Positions 11,353-24,363 of a stretch of 64,000 bases of DNA are shown piece by piece; position 1 is the first letter of the stretch, and the number at the start of each line of letters is the position of its first letter. Location of the stretch: NCBI GenBank assembly GCA_031835245.1, contig JAVKOQ010000031.1, positions 1-64,000 of the forward strand, written 5' to 3'. The position numbers and the translations under genes are program-made. Below the pieces are notes generated by a model that was not told where the DNA came from, searched no databases, and saw only the letters and a list, made by a program, of their open reading frames with translations. Origin of the DNA: Balamuthia mandrillaris. Taxonomy: Eukaryota; Discosea; Longamoebia; Balamuthiidae.

Positions 11353-12550
11353 TTAGGGTGAAGCATTAGGCTCATCAGCAGCGGTTTGGCCACTAAGCAC
11401 TTGAGCAGGGTTCTGATCAACCTCCACCCAAACATCATCACTAGTCGAGCCAGCAATGAAGAGCGTGGCGGCCTGTCCGCTGATCTGATTCACATTGATG
11501 ACCGCATTCACGGCACCGAGTCCAGGGTAAGCCACCTGAATGGTTCCTGCTTGGAGACTAGGCAGCTGCACGTAGTCCACTCGCTGGTAGGCAGGAAGAG
11601 AGGACCGGAGCACCAGGCTTTGTTGAGGGAAGGAAAGGGTCATCTGGGGGCTCTGCACTTCAGGGAAGACATTCCAGAAGGCCATGTAGGCCTTGTTGCT
11701 GTCCATGGAGACGGGGATGGTCACTACTTCGAACAACAAGGGAGGAGTAGTGCGGCTGAATTGACGCTTCTTGCCAAGGCCGGTATCGAGGTTGAGGTCA
11801 ATGCCGCCGTCCTGGAAATTGGCTGTCTCCTCAAAGACGTCGGTCTCTTGAGGGTCGGTGACGACCACGAGGTCTGGGTCATCCTCCGTTGTTACCCCCG
11901 CGATGTTGATGGTATTCACGCCAGCCCCAAAGACGCCACCGATTTGCTGCTGTTGTTGCTGTTGCTGTTGCTGTGGAGCCAGAACCATGTAGTTGAGCAC
12001 ACCGCCGTTGGTGCCTTGCGCCATATTAGCAGTGCCAGAGAAGAGGATCAGTCGGCCCATGCCGTTGCTTCTGGCCACTTGAATGAGGACATCACCGCAG
12101 GGAGCGGCGATGACGCGGCTTTGCTTGTAGCTCACGCCAGAAACGAGCAGCTCGTTGTTGATGTAAACGTCCACAGCGGCCACGTTGGGAATGGCGTGGA
12201 CCACCTTGGCGGCACATCGGTTCTCGGTAGGTATGGCAGTCACGTTCTCAGCTCCAAGACCAGCAATCTGCTCGGAAGGAGCGTCCGCATCTCTGTCACG
12301 GAAGACGAGCAAAGTGTCTTCGCCCAAAAGGAAGACGGAGACGGCTCCTCCACGGAACTCAGCCAGGTTCAACGTCACTCGCTGCTCGATTCGGTTGTTT
12401 ACGATGACGTTGACAGGGATCTGGTTACTAGCGGGAAGCTCGATGTAAGTCTCTCGCTCGTAGGGCACGAGGAGGAGGTCCACGTTAGCCGTCGAGTCGA
12501 CTATGTCGGAAGGAAGGAACACGCCATTTCCGGTAGAAGAGGAGTCGTCC

Positions 12551-12612
<62 letters not shown>

Positions 12613-15600
12613 GGAAGAGGAGGAGGAAGAGGAAGAAGAAGAAGAAGAAGAGGAGGAAGAGAACCAGGAGGAAGAAGACGATCCAGTCGAAAGAGCGGAT
12701 CCCACATTTTGGAGGCTAAGCACCACCTCATTAGGGACCACGGGAGCAACATGCCAGAATGTGACAGCCACGTTGTTCGGATTGGTTGGCAATGGCACGA
12801 TCAGGGGGCTGTACAAGAGTACCACTTCTATCGATTGCGCTTGTCTCTTGCCAGAAATAGGCTCAAGGATGGGTTGTTCTCCTTCTTCGCCTTCTTCCTG
12901 GGTTGCGGCCTGAGCTGGAATCAAGGGCACGGTACCAGAGCCAAGGATGTCCACGTTGGGTGCTTCAGTGACGGCTCCAGGGATGTTCTTCGCAATGACA
13001 AAGTAGTTCAGCACGCCCTCATTCAAGGTTACGGTCTCATTAAGCACAACAGTGTTGGCAGCAGTTCCCACTAGCGTCACCACGAGCTGTTGATTTTGGC
13101 CGCAAGGCAATCCACCCACTTCCTCGCTTTGTTGGCTGAAGAGGTTGAAAGCAATCGCGGTATCGTTCAAACTTATATCCAGGGCGATGTTGTCCTCGAT
13201 GGCATTAACTATCTTGACTCTACATTCGCCCTCGGTGATAATATCTCCTGGTTCCTCTTCACCTGGAGTGACCTCGTCCACTGTCAAGACCACTTCCAAA
13301 TTGTCTTCGTTGCCGGTGATGAAGGCGGTGACCGGCTCACCAGCAAAGGCCGAGAGAGAGATGGGTCGTCGGAAGATTTCCTGGGCACCGTTTTGCAGCA
13401 CCAAGATGGCGGTACCAGTGGTGGGCACGGCTCTATAGGGTACTCGCTCCAAGAGCAAAGCCTCCGCGGTCAGGGCAGGGCGGGTGCCAGGCTCGACGAC
13501 TTGAGACACGCCAAGAGTGGGGGTGGTCGTTCCTGTCGCTCCCGCAGCAGTGGTAGTACCAAGTCCTGCCTGAGCGCTTACGCCTCCCAATTCAGCTTGA
13601 GCACCAACTCCACCCAAGCCAGCTTCGGCCTGGAACTGTCTGCGTCGTTCCTCCAAAGTGAGGTCCAGTCCTGCGATGCCGTCCTCGCCAGCATCTATGA
13701 CCAGATCGGGTTCTACTACTTGTACTTGAAGGCCAGTTTGGGCGGTAGTTGTGCCAGCGGTGGCACCAATTGTGCCTGTGGTGGTCTCGAGAGGAACTAA
13801 GAGAGTAGCTTGAACAAGGCGACCAGCACCAGGAGCCACGTGCCAAAGAGCTAAGTTGACCTCATTGGAGGGAGCAGAGTTTACGGTAACAGGTTCGTAG
13901 AGAAGGACCACGTCCACAATCTGTCTCTCCAAAAGGGTTCCACCCTGAACGGAGGGGTCCGTACCGATCACCAATTCCAGCTCTAATTGGCCTCTAGCAA
14001 GGATGTTCTCTGTGTATCCAGAGTCCAAGAGGTTGCTGCCGGCACCGTTGAAAGAGGTATCGCTGATGCTCTCTCCGGTGATTACAAAGTAGTTTAAGAG
14101 GTTGTTGCCTTCCTCGATGTTCACTGTCTGGTTGATGATAGTTCGTCCAGTGGCGCCTTGCAAGCTGATGGTCATCTCAGCTGTGCCGCACCGTACTCCT
14201 CGGAAGCTTCTTAAGCTTTGGTAGGCGAGCCCAGAGGCCAAGGTGCTGCCACCAAGGGTCACATCCAAGCCCAAAGGCAGATCCAGAGCGTTCATGAGCT
14301 TGATGTCACATAGTCCCACCTGAGGTGCCGCGGTAGGCACTTGGTCCTCCTCAATGAAGATGCTGAGGCCATCCTCACCTGCAATGAAGATGGTGATAGC
14401 TTGACCCCGGGCCAAAGGCAAGTTGATGGGCTGAGTGAAGATATCCTGTCCATTTTGGATGACTCGGATGAAGGCGATGTTCTCTGCGTTGACCTGCTGG
14501 TAGCCGGTCTTCTCGAAGGGAGCGACGGACTGGCTGAGCAAGAGGCCTTGCTGTTGTCGCTTGCCAATGCCAACAGAGGCTCCACCAACTTCAGCTCCAA
14601 CTCCGCCCTCTCCAGCACCGATGGAAGCTCCACCTAGTTGAGCTCCAGCACCGCCTTCGCCGGCACCGATGGAAGCTCCGCCGAGTTGGGCTCCAGCGCC
14701 GCCTGTTCCAGCACCTACAGAAGCTCCGCCGAGTTGGGCTCCAGCGCCGCCTTCGCCAATGCCAACGCCTGCCGAAACACCTCCGACCTGGGCACCGGCT
14801 TGGGCCTGTTGTTGCTGTTGAGTAGCAGTGGTGGTCTCCAAGCCAAGAGTGGCAGCAGTAGGAGGCTGACTAGTGATGATCACTTGAACAGGAGATGTGG
14901 CAAGAGAGGAGGTATGCCACACGGAGACAAAGGCCGTATTCACCGATTCGGGACGAGGCACTTCGACAGCCTCAAAGAGCAACACTACGTCGATCTGCTG
15001 TGTTGAGATGACGGTGCCTTCCAACAGCACGTCAACGTTGACCAGTCCCTGTGCGATGATGTTCTGCTGGTTTGTGGCTCCCTCGTTGGCGTTGGTTAAA
15101 GTGAAGTAGTTCAGCACGTTGTCTCCTCTCTGAAGATTGACCGTCTGTTGGATGATCGGTTGGTTGGAGGGCAGTCCCGAGAGGCGCACGGTCAACGTGG
15201 CTTCGCCGCACTGCACTCCCTCGGTGGTCTGACTTGCCTGGAAGGGCAAGGCGGAGGCTACTCGGCGTCCTCCCAGGTCCACATCGAAGGGTAGCTGAGT
15301 ATCGAGTGCATTGACTATCTTGAGGTTACACTCTCCAAAGCCAGGAGCGCTGGGTACCACATCCACCTCCATGATGGTGTCCAAGTTCTTGTTACCAGTG
15401 ATGAAGACGCTAGCAGCTTGCCCTCCCAAGTCATTCAGAATGATGGCTCGACGGAAGACTTCCTCTCCGTTTGAGAAGACACGGAGCACAGCGAAGCCGG
15501 TGGCGTCAAACAGTTGATAATCGGTCTTGGCGTTCTGCGGAAGGGTAGTTTGGAGCAATACTTCATTCTGGCTCTGTTGTCTCTTGAAGCCCACATCCAA

Positions 15601-17781
15601 GTTGGCTCCGTCATCTCCAATTCCAGCCTGAAGACCATCCTCTCCGCCAATGTTCAGTCCAGCGCCGTCCTCTCCAACTCCAGCCTGAAGGCCATCCTCT
15701 CCGCCAATGTTCAGTCCAGCGCCGTCCTCTCCGACTCCGGCCTGAAGGCCTTCATCTCCTCCAATGCTCAACCCAGCACCTTGCTCTCCGACGCCAGCCT
15801 GGTCTGTTGTTGTGGTCGTGGTCGTGGTCGTGGTTGTGGTTTGTTGCTGGTTGGCATTGTTCGTAATGCTGGCTTGGAATCCGTCCGTAAGGTCGGTTTG
15901 CAAGCCCGGGGTAACAGTGGTGGTGATGGGCACCTCAGCGGCCACAGAAGTAGTCCTCTCCAACAGGATCTCCAAGGGACCGTTGGCCAAGGGCGCGACA
16001 TTCCAGAAAGAGAGGGCCACGGTGTTGTCACTCAGCTCCTGCATAGGCACAGTTACAGCCTCATACAAGAGGATCACTGGAATGGTGCGAGTCTGCACCA
16101 CTTGGCCTGCAATGACAACGTCCTCGTTAACGGATCCCGTTCCAAGGACCTGCGCCTGGGTTACTTGTGCTTGTTGTTGCCTCCTGCTAACAGTACCTAC
16201 ATCCACCGTAACGTCAACTTGCTGAGCGCCAGTATCGGTAGTAGTAGCAGTTGTGGTTTGGGTTTCGCCAGTGACGGCCTCATCACCAGGCCCAACGCTG
16301 ATTCCAGCTTGGGTGGTTCCTTCCTGAGGTTGCTCTTGACCAGCACCAGCAGTTTCGGTGTCAGTTGGACCGCCAGTAGCAGTTCCTTCTTGTGGTTGCT
16401 GTTGCTCTTGACCAGTACCAGCAACAGCTTCAACGGTAGTGGTAGTGGCCTGTAGGGTGGCCGTTTGGTCATAGACCTCGTTGGTAAGAACAAAGTAGTT
16501 CAGCACGTCCTCTCCGCTCTGGAGGGTGACGTCGTTCAGCTCTATCACATTCTCAGCGTTCGGGCCAAGGCCTGCGCCAGGGGCTCCAGCCAGAACCACT
16601 CGGATGTCGACTGGCTGGTCACAAGTGAAGGCCTCGCCAGTGGCCTCGGTGTTGAGATAACCCACGTTTTGGGCCACAATGGTATCATCCACAAAGACGT
16701 TGAAGGTCAGCTTGGAGTCGATGGCGTTGACCACCTTGATGGGGCATCGCACGGCAGGAGCAGCGGCCGGGGCAATGTCAGGCTCCAAGTAGAGGTCGAC
16801 TCGGTTCTCACCAGCAATGAAAATGGTGGTCACTCCTCGTTCCAGGTCCCTCAAATCGATGGCTCTGGTGAAGATCTCATTGCCGTTCTGGAAGATACGA
16901 AGCACGGCGATGCCGTCAGTAGGAACCTCAGTGTAGGGAGAACGCTGGAAGGGGAACAACGTGAAATCCAACAAGTTGCCACCCTGGGCCTGTCTCTTCG
17001 ACTCTGTCTCTATAGTCAGGCCACCCCCAGTGCCGCCCAAGGGGGTGCTCGCGGTAGTTGAGATGATGGTCTGTTCTCCCTCTCCCGGTTCGCCAGCGCC
17101 GTCCACGATTACGGTGATGGGTTCTCCTATGAGAGTCGTGGTGGGCTCGGTGATGGGTGTGGCGGTGGTGCCTGCCGCGGCTGGTTCTAACACCACTCGT
17201 ACGTTACCGTCCAAGAAGGGAGTGACATGCCAGAAGGAAATGGTGGCCTGGCCCTCTGGCGGCAAGTCCGGCACCTGGATGACCTCTCCCAACAGCACCA
17301 GCCCGATCTGATGCTCTGTGGTCTCACCCAGCAAAAGAGTCACGGAGCTCCTCGAGATGACCTGGCTGCCGCCCACAGCCGTGGCTTGGCTGCCGAGTGG
17401 CTCCTCCGTGATGACGAGGTAGTTCACGATGCCCGCCCCCGATTGGAGATTCTGGGTGGTCTGCAAGACGGTTGCCTGCTCAGCGCCGCCAGGAGCTGCC
17501 TGGGAATCAGCCAGAACAACCTGGAAGTTGGCTGAGACGCAGGGGATGCCGCCCAAGACCTGATTGTCCTGATAGCCGAGGTCGGAGGCCAGCGGCTCGT
17601 TGTTCAAGAGCACGTCGAAGCGAACGTTGACATCGAGGGCATTGACAAGCTTCACGGTACAGAGCTCTCCTTCAGCTTGTTGTTGAGCGTGGGTTGTCGC
17701 TGGAAGATGGACCAACAGAGCTAGTAGGGCTAAGGAGGCCCATAACAACAGGGAAGATGGCCTGTTGCTCTCTCTCCGCAT
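11353..17781 (-). CDS. giant secreted protein with six DUF4397-like modules
   Basis: Intronless, 2142 residues. A signal peptide (SLLLWASLALLALLVHLPAT, cut near AQQQ) is followed by six modules starting with CTVKLVNALD, CPIKVVNAID, CNLKIVNALD, CDIKLMNALD, CRVKIVNAIE and CAAKVVHAIP. Each module then carries a V-N-Y-hydrophobic-V-I/L-T/A strand, a W-H/N-V-x-P strand and a closing V-F/T-I-x-G strand, the beta-sandwich pattern of DUF4397. Modules are separated by Gln/Thr-, Gly/Ala- or Ser-rich linkers, including almost unbroken Ser for about 48 residues. A dibasic K/R-R-Q site recurs in the linkers. No transmembrane anchor at the end (PNASP). Probably a cell-surface or extracellular adhesive or matrix protein (inference). 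Two smaller paralogues lie at 31.2 and 33.0 kb. Confidence 0.85.
12541..12664 (-). repeat. poly-serine TCN tract in the DUF4397 gene
   Basis: Plus strand is nearly pure GAGGAG/GAAGAG purine; minus strand reads as TCC/TCT codons giving almost 50 consecutive serines broken by one Trp-Phe pair near the start and two Asp at the end. Likely length-variable between strains. Confidence 0.9.
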
Positions 17782-18027
17782 CTTTTGGTTTGTCGTGGTC
17801 GCTCAGGGATGATGATGATGATAAAAATAAAAGGGCGGGTTGCGCTTCAGGAGAGAGGATATAGTTGTAGACTCTTCTAGCTATCAGAAGAAGAATAAAA
17901 AATAAAACGTCCTGTTCTCACTCAAGTCTCTCCCCAATTGCTTCTAATTTTTTTGAGAAGGTTGAAAGCGTGTGTGAGTGTGTGAGTGAAACTGTGGTGG
18001 GTGGTTGAAATGAACGAAAGCTGCAAA

Positions 18028-18038
18028 CCTTTTTATAC
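18028..18038 (-). promoter_or_regulatory. TATA box of the giant DUF4397 gene
   Basis: On the minus strand GTATAAAAAGG, about 250 bases before the ATG at 17781. A Ser/Pro-free, A/T-rich leader follows. The two other DUF4397 genes also have TATA-like elements. Confidence 0.55.
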
Positions 18039-18096
18039 GCTACGTTGGCTCCCCCATCCGCGCGCGCGCCATGCCAGGCCTTTCATTTGCCGCCCT

Positions 18097-18140
18097 TTGC
18101 CCAATATGCCTGGTGGAGATGCCACCCCGCCATTGGGCAA
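18097..18140. promoter_or_regulatory. 44-bp imperfect palindrome with paired CCAAT boxes
   Basis: Outer arms TTGCCCAAT and ATTGGGCAA are perfect inverses, inner arms GGTGG and CCACC likewise, around AGATG. Each outer arm contains a CCAAT-type core. It lies 60-110 bp upstream of the TATA box, the place for a dimeric factor. Confidence 0.5.
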
Positions 18141-18444
18141 TCCCGCGGAAACTTGGCGCTCCACCAATGGCGAGGCGGAGAACGAAGCCAGAAAAACCAA
18201 GAGCAACAGCCCTGCTGGTGACTGCAAGTTCTTGTGCCGCTGAGCGAAAGGCCAGGATTAAAACTTTGAAAGGGGCAAACTGGGAGGGGGAGGGGGAGGG
18301 AGCCATCAGGGGGGTGTGATTACGAACCCATCCAAGGGGGGGCTCCCCATGGGATGAATTAATTCGCAAGCGGCTTTTGTTGGAGTGTCGGCCGACGGGT
18401 TGTGGATTTTCTGTCTTATTTACAATGATGATAGGGAGAAGGGC

Positions 18445-18490
<46 letters not shown>

Positions 18491-19182
18491 GTTGTAAGGA
18501 AGGATGGTGGGTACCATGGAGCGAGAAGAAGCAGAGAAGAGAGGAGAAGGAAAAACAGAAAGAAAGAGAAAGAGAAAGCCCAAAGACGAAAGAATTTGAA
18601 AAAAAGGTACGCAAAGAAGAGAAAATGAGAGAGAGAGAGAGAGAGAGAACAAGAGAGTGCAGAGAACGCGATAGAAGAAGAACAAAAAAATAGGAAAGGC
18701 ACCGCACCAACCATTGATTGGAGGTATCCAAAACCACGGACGAAAGCGTTGCTACACACGCGCCGTACTTCCCCGCCAGATTGCATCAACCTGGTGGGAG
18801 AAGGAGGAGCAAGGTTAAACAAAAAGATAACCAAGAGAGATGGAAAGGTGAAAACGAAAAGCCAAGAGAGAGAGAGAGAGAGAGAGAACAACCAAGAAAA
18901 AGACGGTATGAGAGACAAAAGAGACAGACCGCGCAAGCACAGCCCAAGAGATATCTCCCATCATTGTTGGTGTCCCTTTATTGCCGCTTTCTTTTGTCTT
19001 TGCGCTCACCATCCATTCATGTCGTCATGAAAACCTAAATAAAAACGACTGTTGTTGTTGGCGTGAGTCGAACCGCGCACCATTCTAACAAAAGAAGAAA
19101 GTGCAACGGGGGGGCAAAAAGAACAGCCAGAGAGGAGCACGCTTGGGTCAGCCTCCCTCTGCCAACCCAAGGCACGGCAAGG

Positions 19183-22100
19183 ATGCAAAACGGTAATGTC
19201 CGCATGAAGGACGGGGAGGAAGTCCTTCTCCAATGCCGTGTACAACACAACAACCAAGAAGGAACGCTTCTTCTAACGAATGGTCGATTGGTCTTTTCCC
19301 CTACCGTTTCCTCCTCCTCTTCTTCTTTCGCAAACGAAGAGATTCCCCTTCCACAAGTTCTTCTCTGTAACAACGACGATGACTCCAAACGTTCTTCTTC
19401 TCTGCACTTGACTGTCCTCTCTTCAGCTGAACAAAAGATCTTTCACTTTCTTCCCAAAGGAAAAAAAGCAGCCCACAAACAACGCCAACGCTTTCTTCTT
19501 CTCCTCTCTCAACTCCTCAACAACAAAGAAGACCACTCCGTGACCGAGCCGGAGACGGGGAAGTTGGCGCTGGAGCGGCTAAACGAGTCCCTCCTGCTGG
19601 CGGACCGGTACAGGGTGGTGGAGCTGTTGGGAGAGGGCGCCCATTCGCAGCTGCTGCGGGCCTACGATGAGATGGCAGCAGAGCACGTCGCCATCAAGGT
19701 CATGAAAGCACCGCCGTTCCCGCCTGGGCCTGAGTTTTTTGCTCAAATTGGCAAAATGGTATTTTCCTGTTCACTTGCTGTTTCCTCTTCTCTCTCTCTT
19801 CTCCTCGCTTCGCTTCTCTTCGCTTCTTGTTTCTTCCCTCGTCCTTGTTTTCTCTTAGGCTGGCTGTTCTTCGCATTCTCTCTGTCTCTTGTGCTCATTC
19901 TCTTCTCTTCTTGCTCATTCTCTTCTCATTCCTTTCGGCTGCCTAATCACATCTCTTAATCTCTCCTGCAGGAAGCTGAGAAGCTGCAACAGCTGAATGC
20001 AGCTGATCTCTATGGCGCACATCACATCGTTCGTCTCAAGGCAACCTTTTACTTTGGTCCTCACTTTTGTCTCGTACTAGAACTATTGGGACCCACCTTA
20101 AAATCTCTTTGCTCCTCTTCCGATTCTTCTGCTTCTTCACTTTGCTCTTCACCTCTCAACTTACGACTGTCTCTGCTACGAAAAGTTGCTATTGAGGCGT
20201 TAGTAGGTCTCTCCGTCATTCATCGGCACAACATCATTCACGCTGACCTCAAACCGGCCAACATGCTATTTTCTTCTGTATATATTTCCTCGTTTTCCAC
20301 ACTCTCTGATTACTACTTGAACGACAACGAAGATGAAGATGACGACAGAGAAGCAACGAGTGATGAAGAGCTAACAATCGGAACGAAGAAAAAGAAGAGA
20401 AGAGAAGACCTATTGTTGCATGCTTTAGCTGCAGTTAGCGCTGAACTCAAGCTCATCGACTTTGGAAACGCGATGACCGTGGAGGACGCTGCCAGAGCCT
20501 ACGAAGAAAGTGAGGCTCAGAATAAAGAGCTGAAAGTCCAAAGCATTCCTTACCGCGCTCCGGAGGTGGCTTGGGGTTATCCCTTCGGCCCGGCCATTGA
20601 CATGTGGTCCCTTGGTTGTATTTTGTTCCAGGTAACAATTCTCTCTCTCCTCTCTGCTCTCTGCTCTCTGCTCTCTGCTCTCTGCTCTCTGCTCTCTGCT
20701 CTCTGCTCTCTGCTCTCTGCTCTCTGCTCTCTTGCGTAGTTTGTTGACCTAACTTCTTCTCTACTGTTGCACAGTTGTATACAGGTGATCTTTTGTTCCA
20801 TCCAACCTGTGACATGTTGGACAACCAGGCTCTTGTTGCAAGCTTCTTGTCTGAAAAGCGAATGCAGGAAGACTCCAGCGCTAATACCAAAACATTATTG
20901 ACAGAAAACGAAACGATGGAGGCAGTGGCCAAAACGGAAGAGTTTAAGTCTTACATGCGCGCCTCTTTGGAAGAGAAACTCATCCTGCAGATGACGAATA
21001 TGTTGGGCGCAGAGGCGCTCGCTGTACAGGACTTTAACGCTGTCTGCGCTCCACCAAGCAACTCTCCTTCGTCAGCTCAGTACAGCTATGAACGAGTTGG
21101 ACAAGGAGAGACGGTTCACATCTTGGGCAAAGCCGATGAGCTCTATTGGCTTTGCATGATAAAAGGCAGGAAGAGCCTTGTTCCAGTTGATATGTTGGAA
21201 CTCGTTTATAGTGCCTCTCCTGGAGAAAAGTTACCCGAGAGTGAAAAGGAGACCTTTAGGTCAGCACAGCATCGATTTACGCGAAAGATGCTGAGAGAAC
21301 GGATGAAGAGCAGGACAGGCGACGAAGAAACGGAGGATATAGAAGAGTGTAATGAGCGGTTGGTAGATTTCATACAGCGGCTGTTGTGTTATGATCCTGA
21401 GAAGAGATTGACTGTTGAGCAAGCTCTGCAGCATCCGTTTCTGGCTCCATACTTGCCATCACACCTATTTCTTGCTGATGCTTCTTCTTCTTCTTCCATC
21501 ACCTTACAGCAACGTAAACAGAAACAACAAAAAGCAGATCACAACAAGATAGAAAACGAGCTTCTGCGACTGCAAACCGAGGAACAAATATTGACAGAAC
21601 AACTACGAAATGAACAAGAACGGTGGAAGCTGAAAAAAGCAGAGATGGAACGAGAAATGGATGAAGAGAGACGAGAAATGCAACAGTGGGAACAAGAAAG
21701 AAAGGATGCCAGGTTGGCTTTCATCCAACGAAAGGTAGAGCACAAAGCGGAGATGGAGGAGGAAAAGGCGAGGCAAAAAATGCATTCTCAGACTATGACA
21801 AAGCTTCAAGAGGAACGACTGAAACAAGCAAAGCTAGTCGAATACGAGAAGAAAGAAGAGCAGCGATTGATGTCTGAGCTGCAACGTCAACGAGAAGAAA
21901 TAGAAGCTGCAATCGGACGCCACAAAGAGTTGTTGAGCAAAGCAGATACTGAAAGAGAAAGGCTTCGAATGGAAAGAATGAAACAGGTGGAAGACATAAC
22001 ACAAAAGATGCAACACGAAGAGAAGGAATGGGAAGATCTTTTACAGCGACTAAAGCGGGAAGAAGCAGACAGAGAGAAAAATCGCAAAATAGAACTGGAG

Positions 22101-24330
22101 AAGCAAAAAGAGCACGAAGAAGATGAACTGCGACAACACGAATTAGAGTGTGAGGATCAAAAGCGACTATTTAAAGAAAAGCTAGAACAGCTGAAAGCAG
22201 CAAATGCAGAAGAGGTGAAAGAGTTGGAAGAAAGTAAGAAACAACTAAAACGGATTCGACAGCAGCTAAAAAATGACAAGGAAGAGATAAGAAAACGGAT
22301 AGAGGAGGAAAAAGCAGTTCAGCAGCGAATACTCGCAGAATGGGAGCAAGAAAAACATCAATTGCAAAAATATTTGCGTGGCTTAGAAACAGAAAAGCGT
22401 AAAGAAACCGAACAACTGGAAGAGGCAAAGAAAAGACTGGAAGAAGGTCAGAAACAAATGAGAGAGGATCGTGAAATGATTGGTAAACACCGAGAAGTTT
22501 TAAGAGAAGAACAACAGCGGACGCAACAGGAGAAACAACGGTTGCAGGAAGCATTGAGTCAGCTCCAAAGGAAACATGAATCGGAAATAATACAAATCAA
22601 AGAATCAAAGAAGCGATTGAAAGAGAGCCGCAAGCGAATGAAGGAGGAACGTGAGGAGATGGAGAAGCAACAACAAATCGAAGAAGCAGAGTATGAAGCA
22701 AGTAAGGCACAATGGCAACAAGCGAAGCAACAAAAAGAAGAAGCGCAGAGTCGATTGGAGAGAAAGAGGAGGTTGTTGGAGCAAAAGTGCAAAGAAGTGG
22801 AGGACGAAAGACAAGAGATAGAAGCCAAAGAAAAATCATTGGAAGAGGACCTGCAACATATGGAAAGAAGATGGAAGAGCAATCGAGAGGAACGCATGAA
22901 ACGTTTGCAAGAAAAGCTCGAACAAGAAGAGCGAATGGAGAAATCAGAGCGGGAAAGAAAAATGGCAGAGAGAGAGGAACAAAGACGCAGACAAGCGGAA
23001 GAAGAGGACGCTAAATACAAAGCAGAAATGGATGAACGCCTTGCATCGTACTCAAAAGAGCTCGAAGCTCAATTCGAACTAGCGAAGCAGGTTATCAAAC
23101 AGAGGTTCACGCAGCGATCAATAGAGTTAGAACGACAGCATGTAGAAGACATGAACAAACTGAAAGCGGATCTAGAGGCCAAGAAACAAAGTGAAATTGA
23201 GGCATTGATAAAAGCAGAAGAGAAGGAAGAACAAGAGGAAAAGGAAGAAGAGGAGGAGGAAGAGAATAAGGAAGCGAAGAACAACTTTAGATGGGTTGAA
23301 TTGGGCCAATTAATACAAGAAGCTTTACTCATGGGAGACACAGCCGAATACATCGAAAGCACAGAGACTTCTTATTCAACTACAGTGAAATCGGAGAAAC
23401 CAATGACTACCAGACGCAAAGGAACAACACGAACGAGTCTTTCTGAAGCAGATTCTTCTTCTCTTATGTCTTCGTTTTCTGCTTCTCTTATAGCCTCTTC
23501 TTCCTTATCTCCCTTTTCATTACCTTCTTCGCCGTTTTCTTCTCCTTTGCCACCGTTGTCACCAAGGACTCGCTTGTTTTCACCGCCAGGCACTTCCTCT
23601 TCTTTTGGTTGTACTCGTTCTACCTCTGAAGAGCGTTGTTGTCCTCATGCTCTGAAATTGTACTCCTTGCTTCTCTCCCGCTCCTCTCCCCCTCTCTCCC
23701 TCTCCCTCTTCCCTCTCCCTCTTTCCCCTCTCTCCCTCTCCCTCTTCCCTCTCCCTCTTCCCTCTCTCTCTCTCTCTCCCTCTCCCTCTCCCTCTCCCTC
23801 CCTCGCTTCTCTCACTCTCTCCACATTTATCTTCTCTAATAATACACAGGAAAGAGTGGAGGGAGAAGCTATTTCATTTTTATAAGAGACATCAAAAAGA
23901 GTTTACTCTCAGCTGCAATCCTAATCAGGTTTCTTCCTCTTCCACCTCCGCTTTGGCTGCAACAAGCAACACCGGCGCTGCCGCCACTGTAACACCATCG
24001 CCCATCATCAACAAAACACAAAACAACAAACATTCATCAAAAAGACCATTGTCTCCATCACCTTCCACTCGCAAACGATTAACAAGAAGAAAGAAAAGAA
24101 ACAACAACGACAGCAGCAGCAATGTTGCTTCAGCAGAGGAGGCATCAGCATCGCCAAAGCAACACAAAAAACAAAAACGAAATGATAATTCCTCCTCTTC
24201 CTCCGTTTCTTCCTCTACCTCGCCTGTTACCACTCCTTCACCCAAGAGGAAGAAAAACAAGAAGCAATCGCTAAAAAAAAGTTGGTTTTGGATGGCTGAA
24301 ACTGCAAAAGACGCAGAAGAAAAAGGAGAA

Positions 24331-24363
<33 letters not shown>

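Larger units (their letters stand above)
17782..19182. other. 1.4-kb divergent promoter region
   Basis: Between the giant DUF4397 gene (minus) and the kinase gene (plus). It holds a TATA box and CCAAT-containing palindrome for the minus gene, three GA/CT microsatellites (about 18449-18487, 18626-18649, 18867-18888) and a GC-rich block near 18060-18340. A minus-strand open frame of about 300 codons crosses the microsatellites and reads as low complexity; I do not call it. Confidence 0.5.

Noticed and set aside
11386..13074. 562-codon plus-strand frame opposite the giant DUF4397 gene, and similar ones at 15514-16455 and 13090-13800
   Set aside because: Shadows of GC-rich, codon-biased coding sequence. 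Composition is Gly/Arg/His-rich and no domain appears, while the minus strand has a signal peptide and modules.
18040..18936. 298-codon minus-strand frame in the DUF4397-kinase intergenic region
   Set aside because: It runs through CT microsatellites and reads mostly as Leu/Ser/Phe low complexity.
19055..19085. GAGTCGAACCGCGCACC, tRNA T-arm-like on the minus strand
   Set aside because: No cloverleaf could be completed on either side.
22171..23593. Several Leu/Ser/Cys-rich antisense frames in the kinase coiled coil
   Set aside because: Reverse complement of Glu/Lys/Gln/Arg codons. Sense strand has clear coiled-coil heptads.
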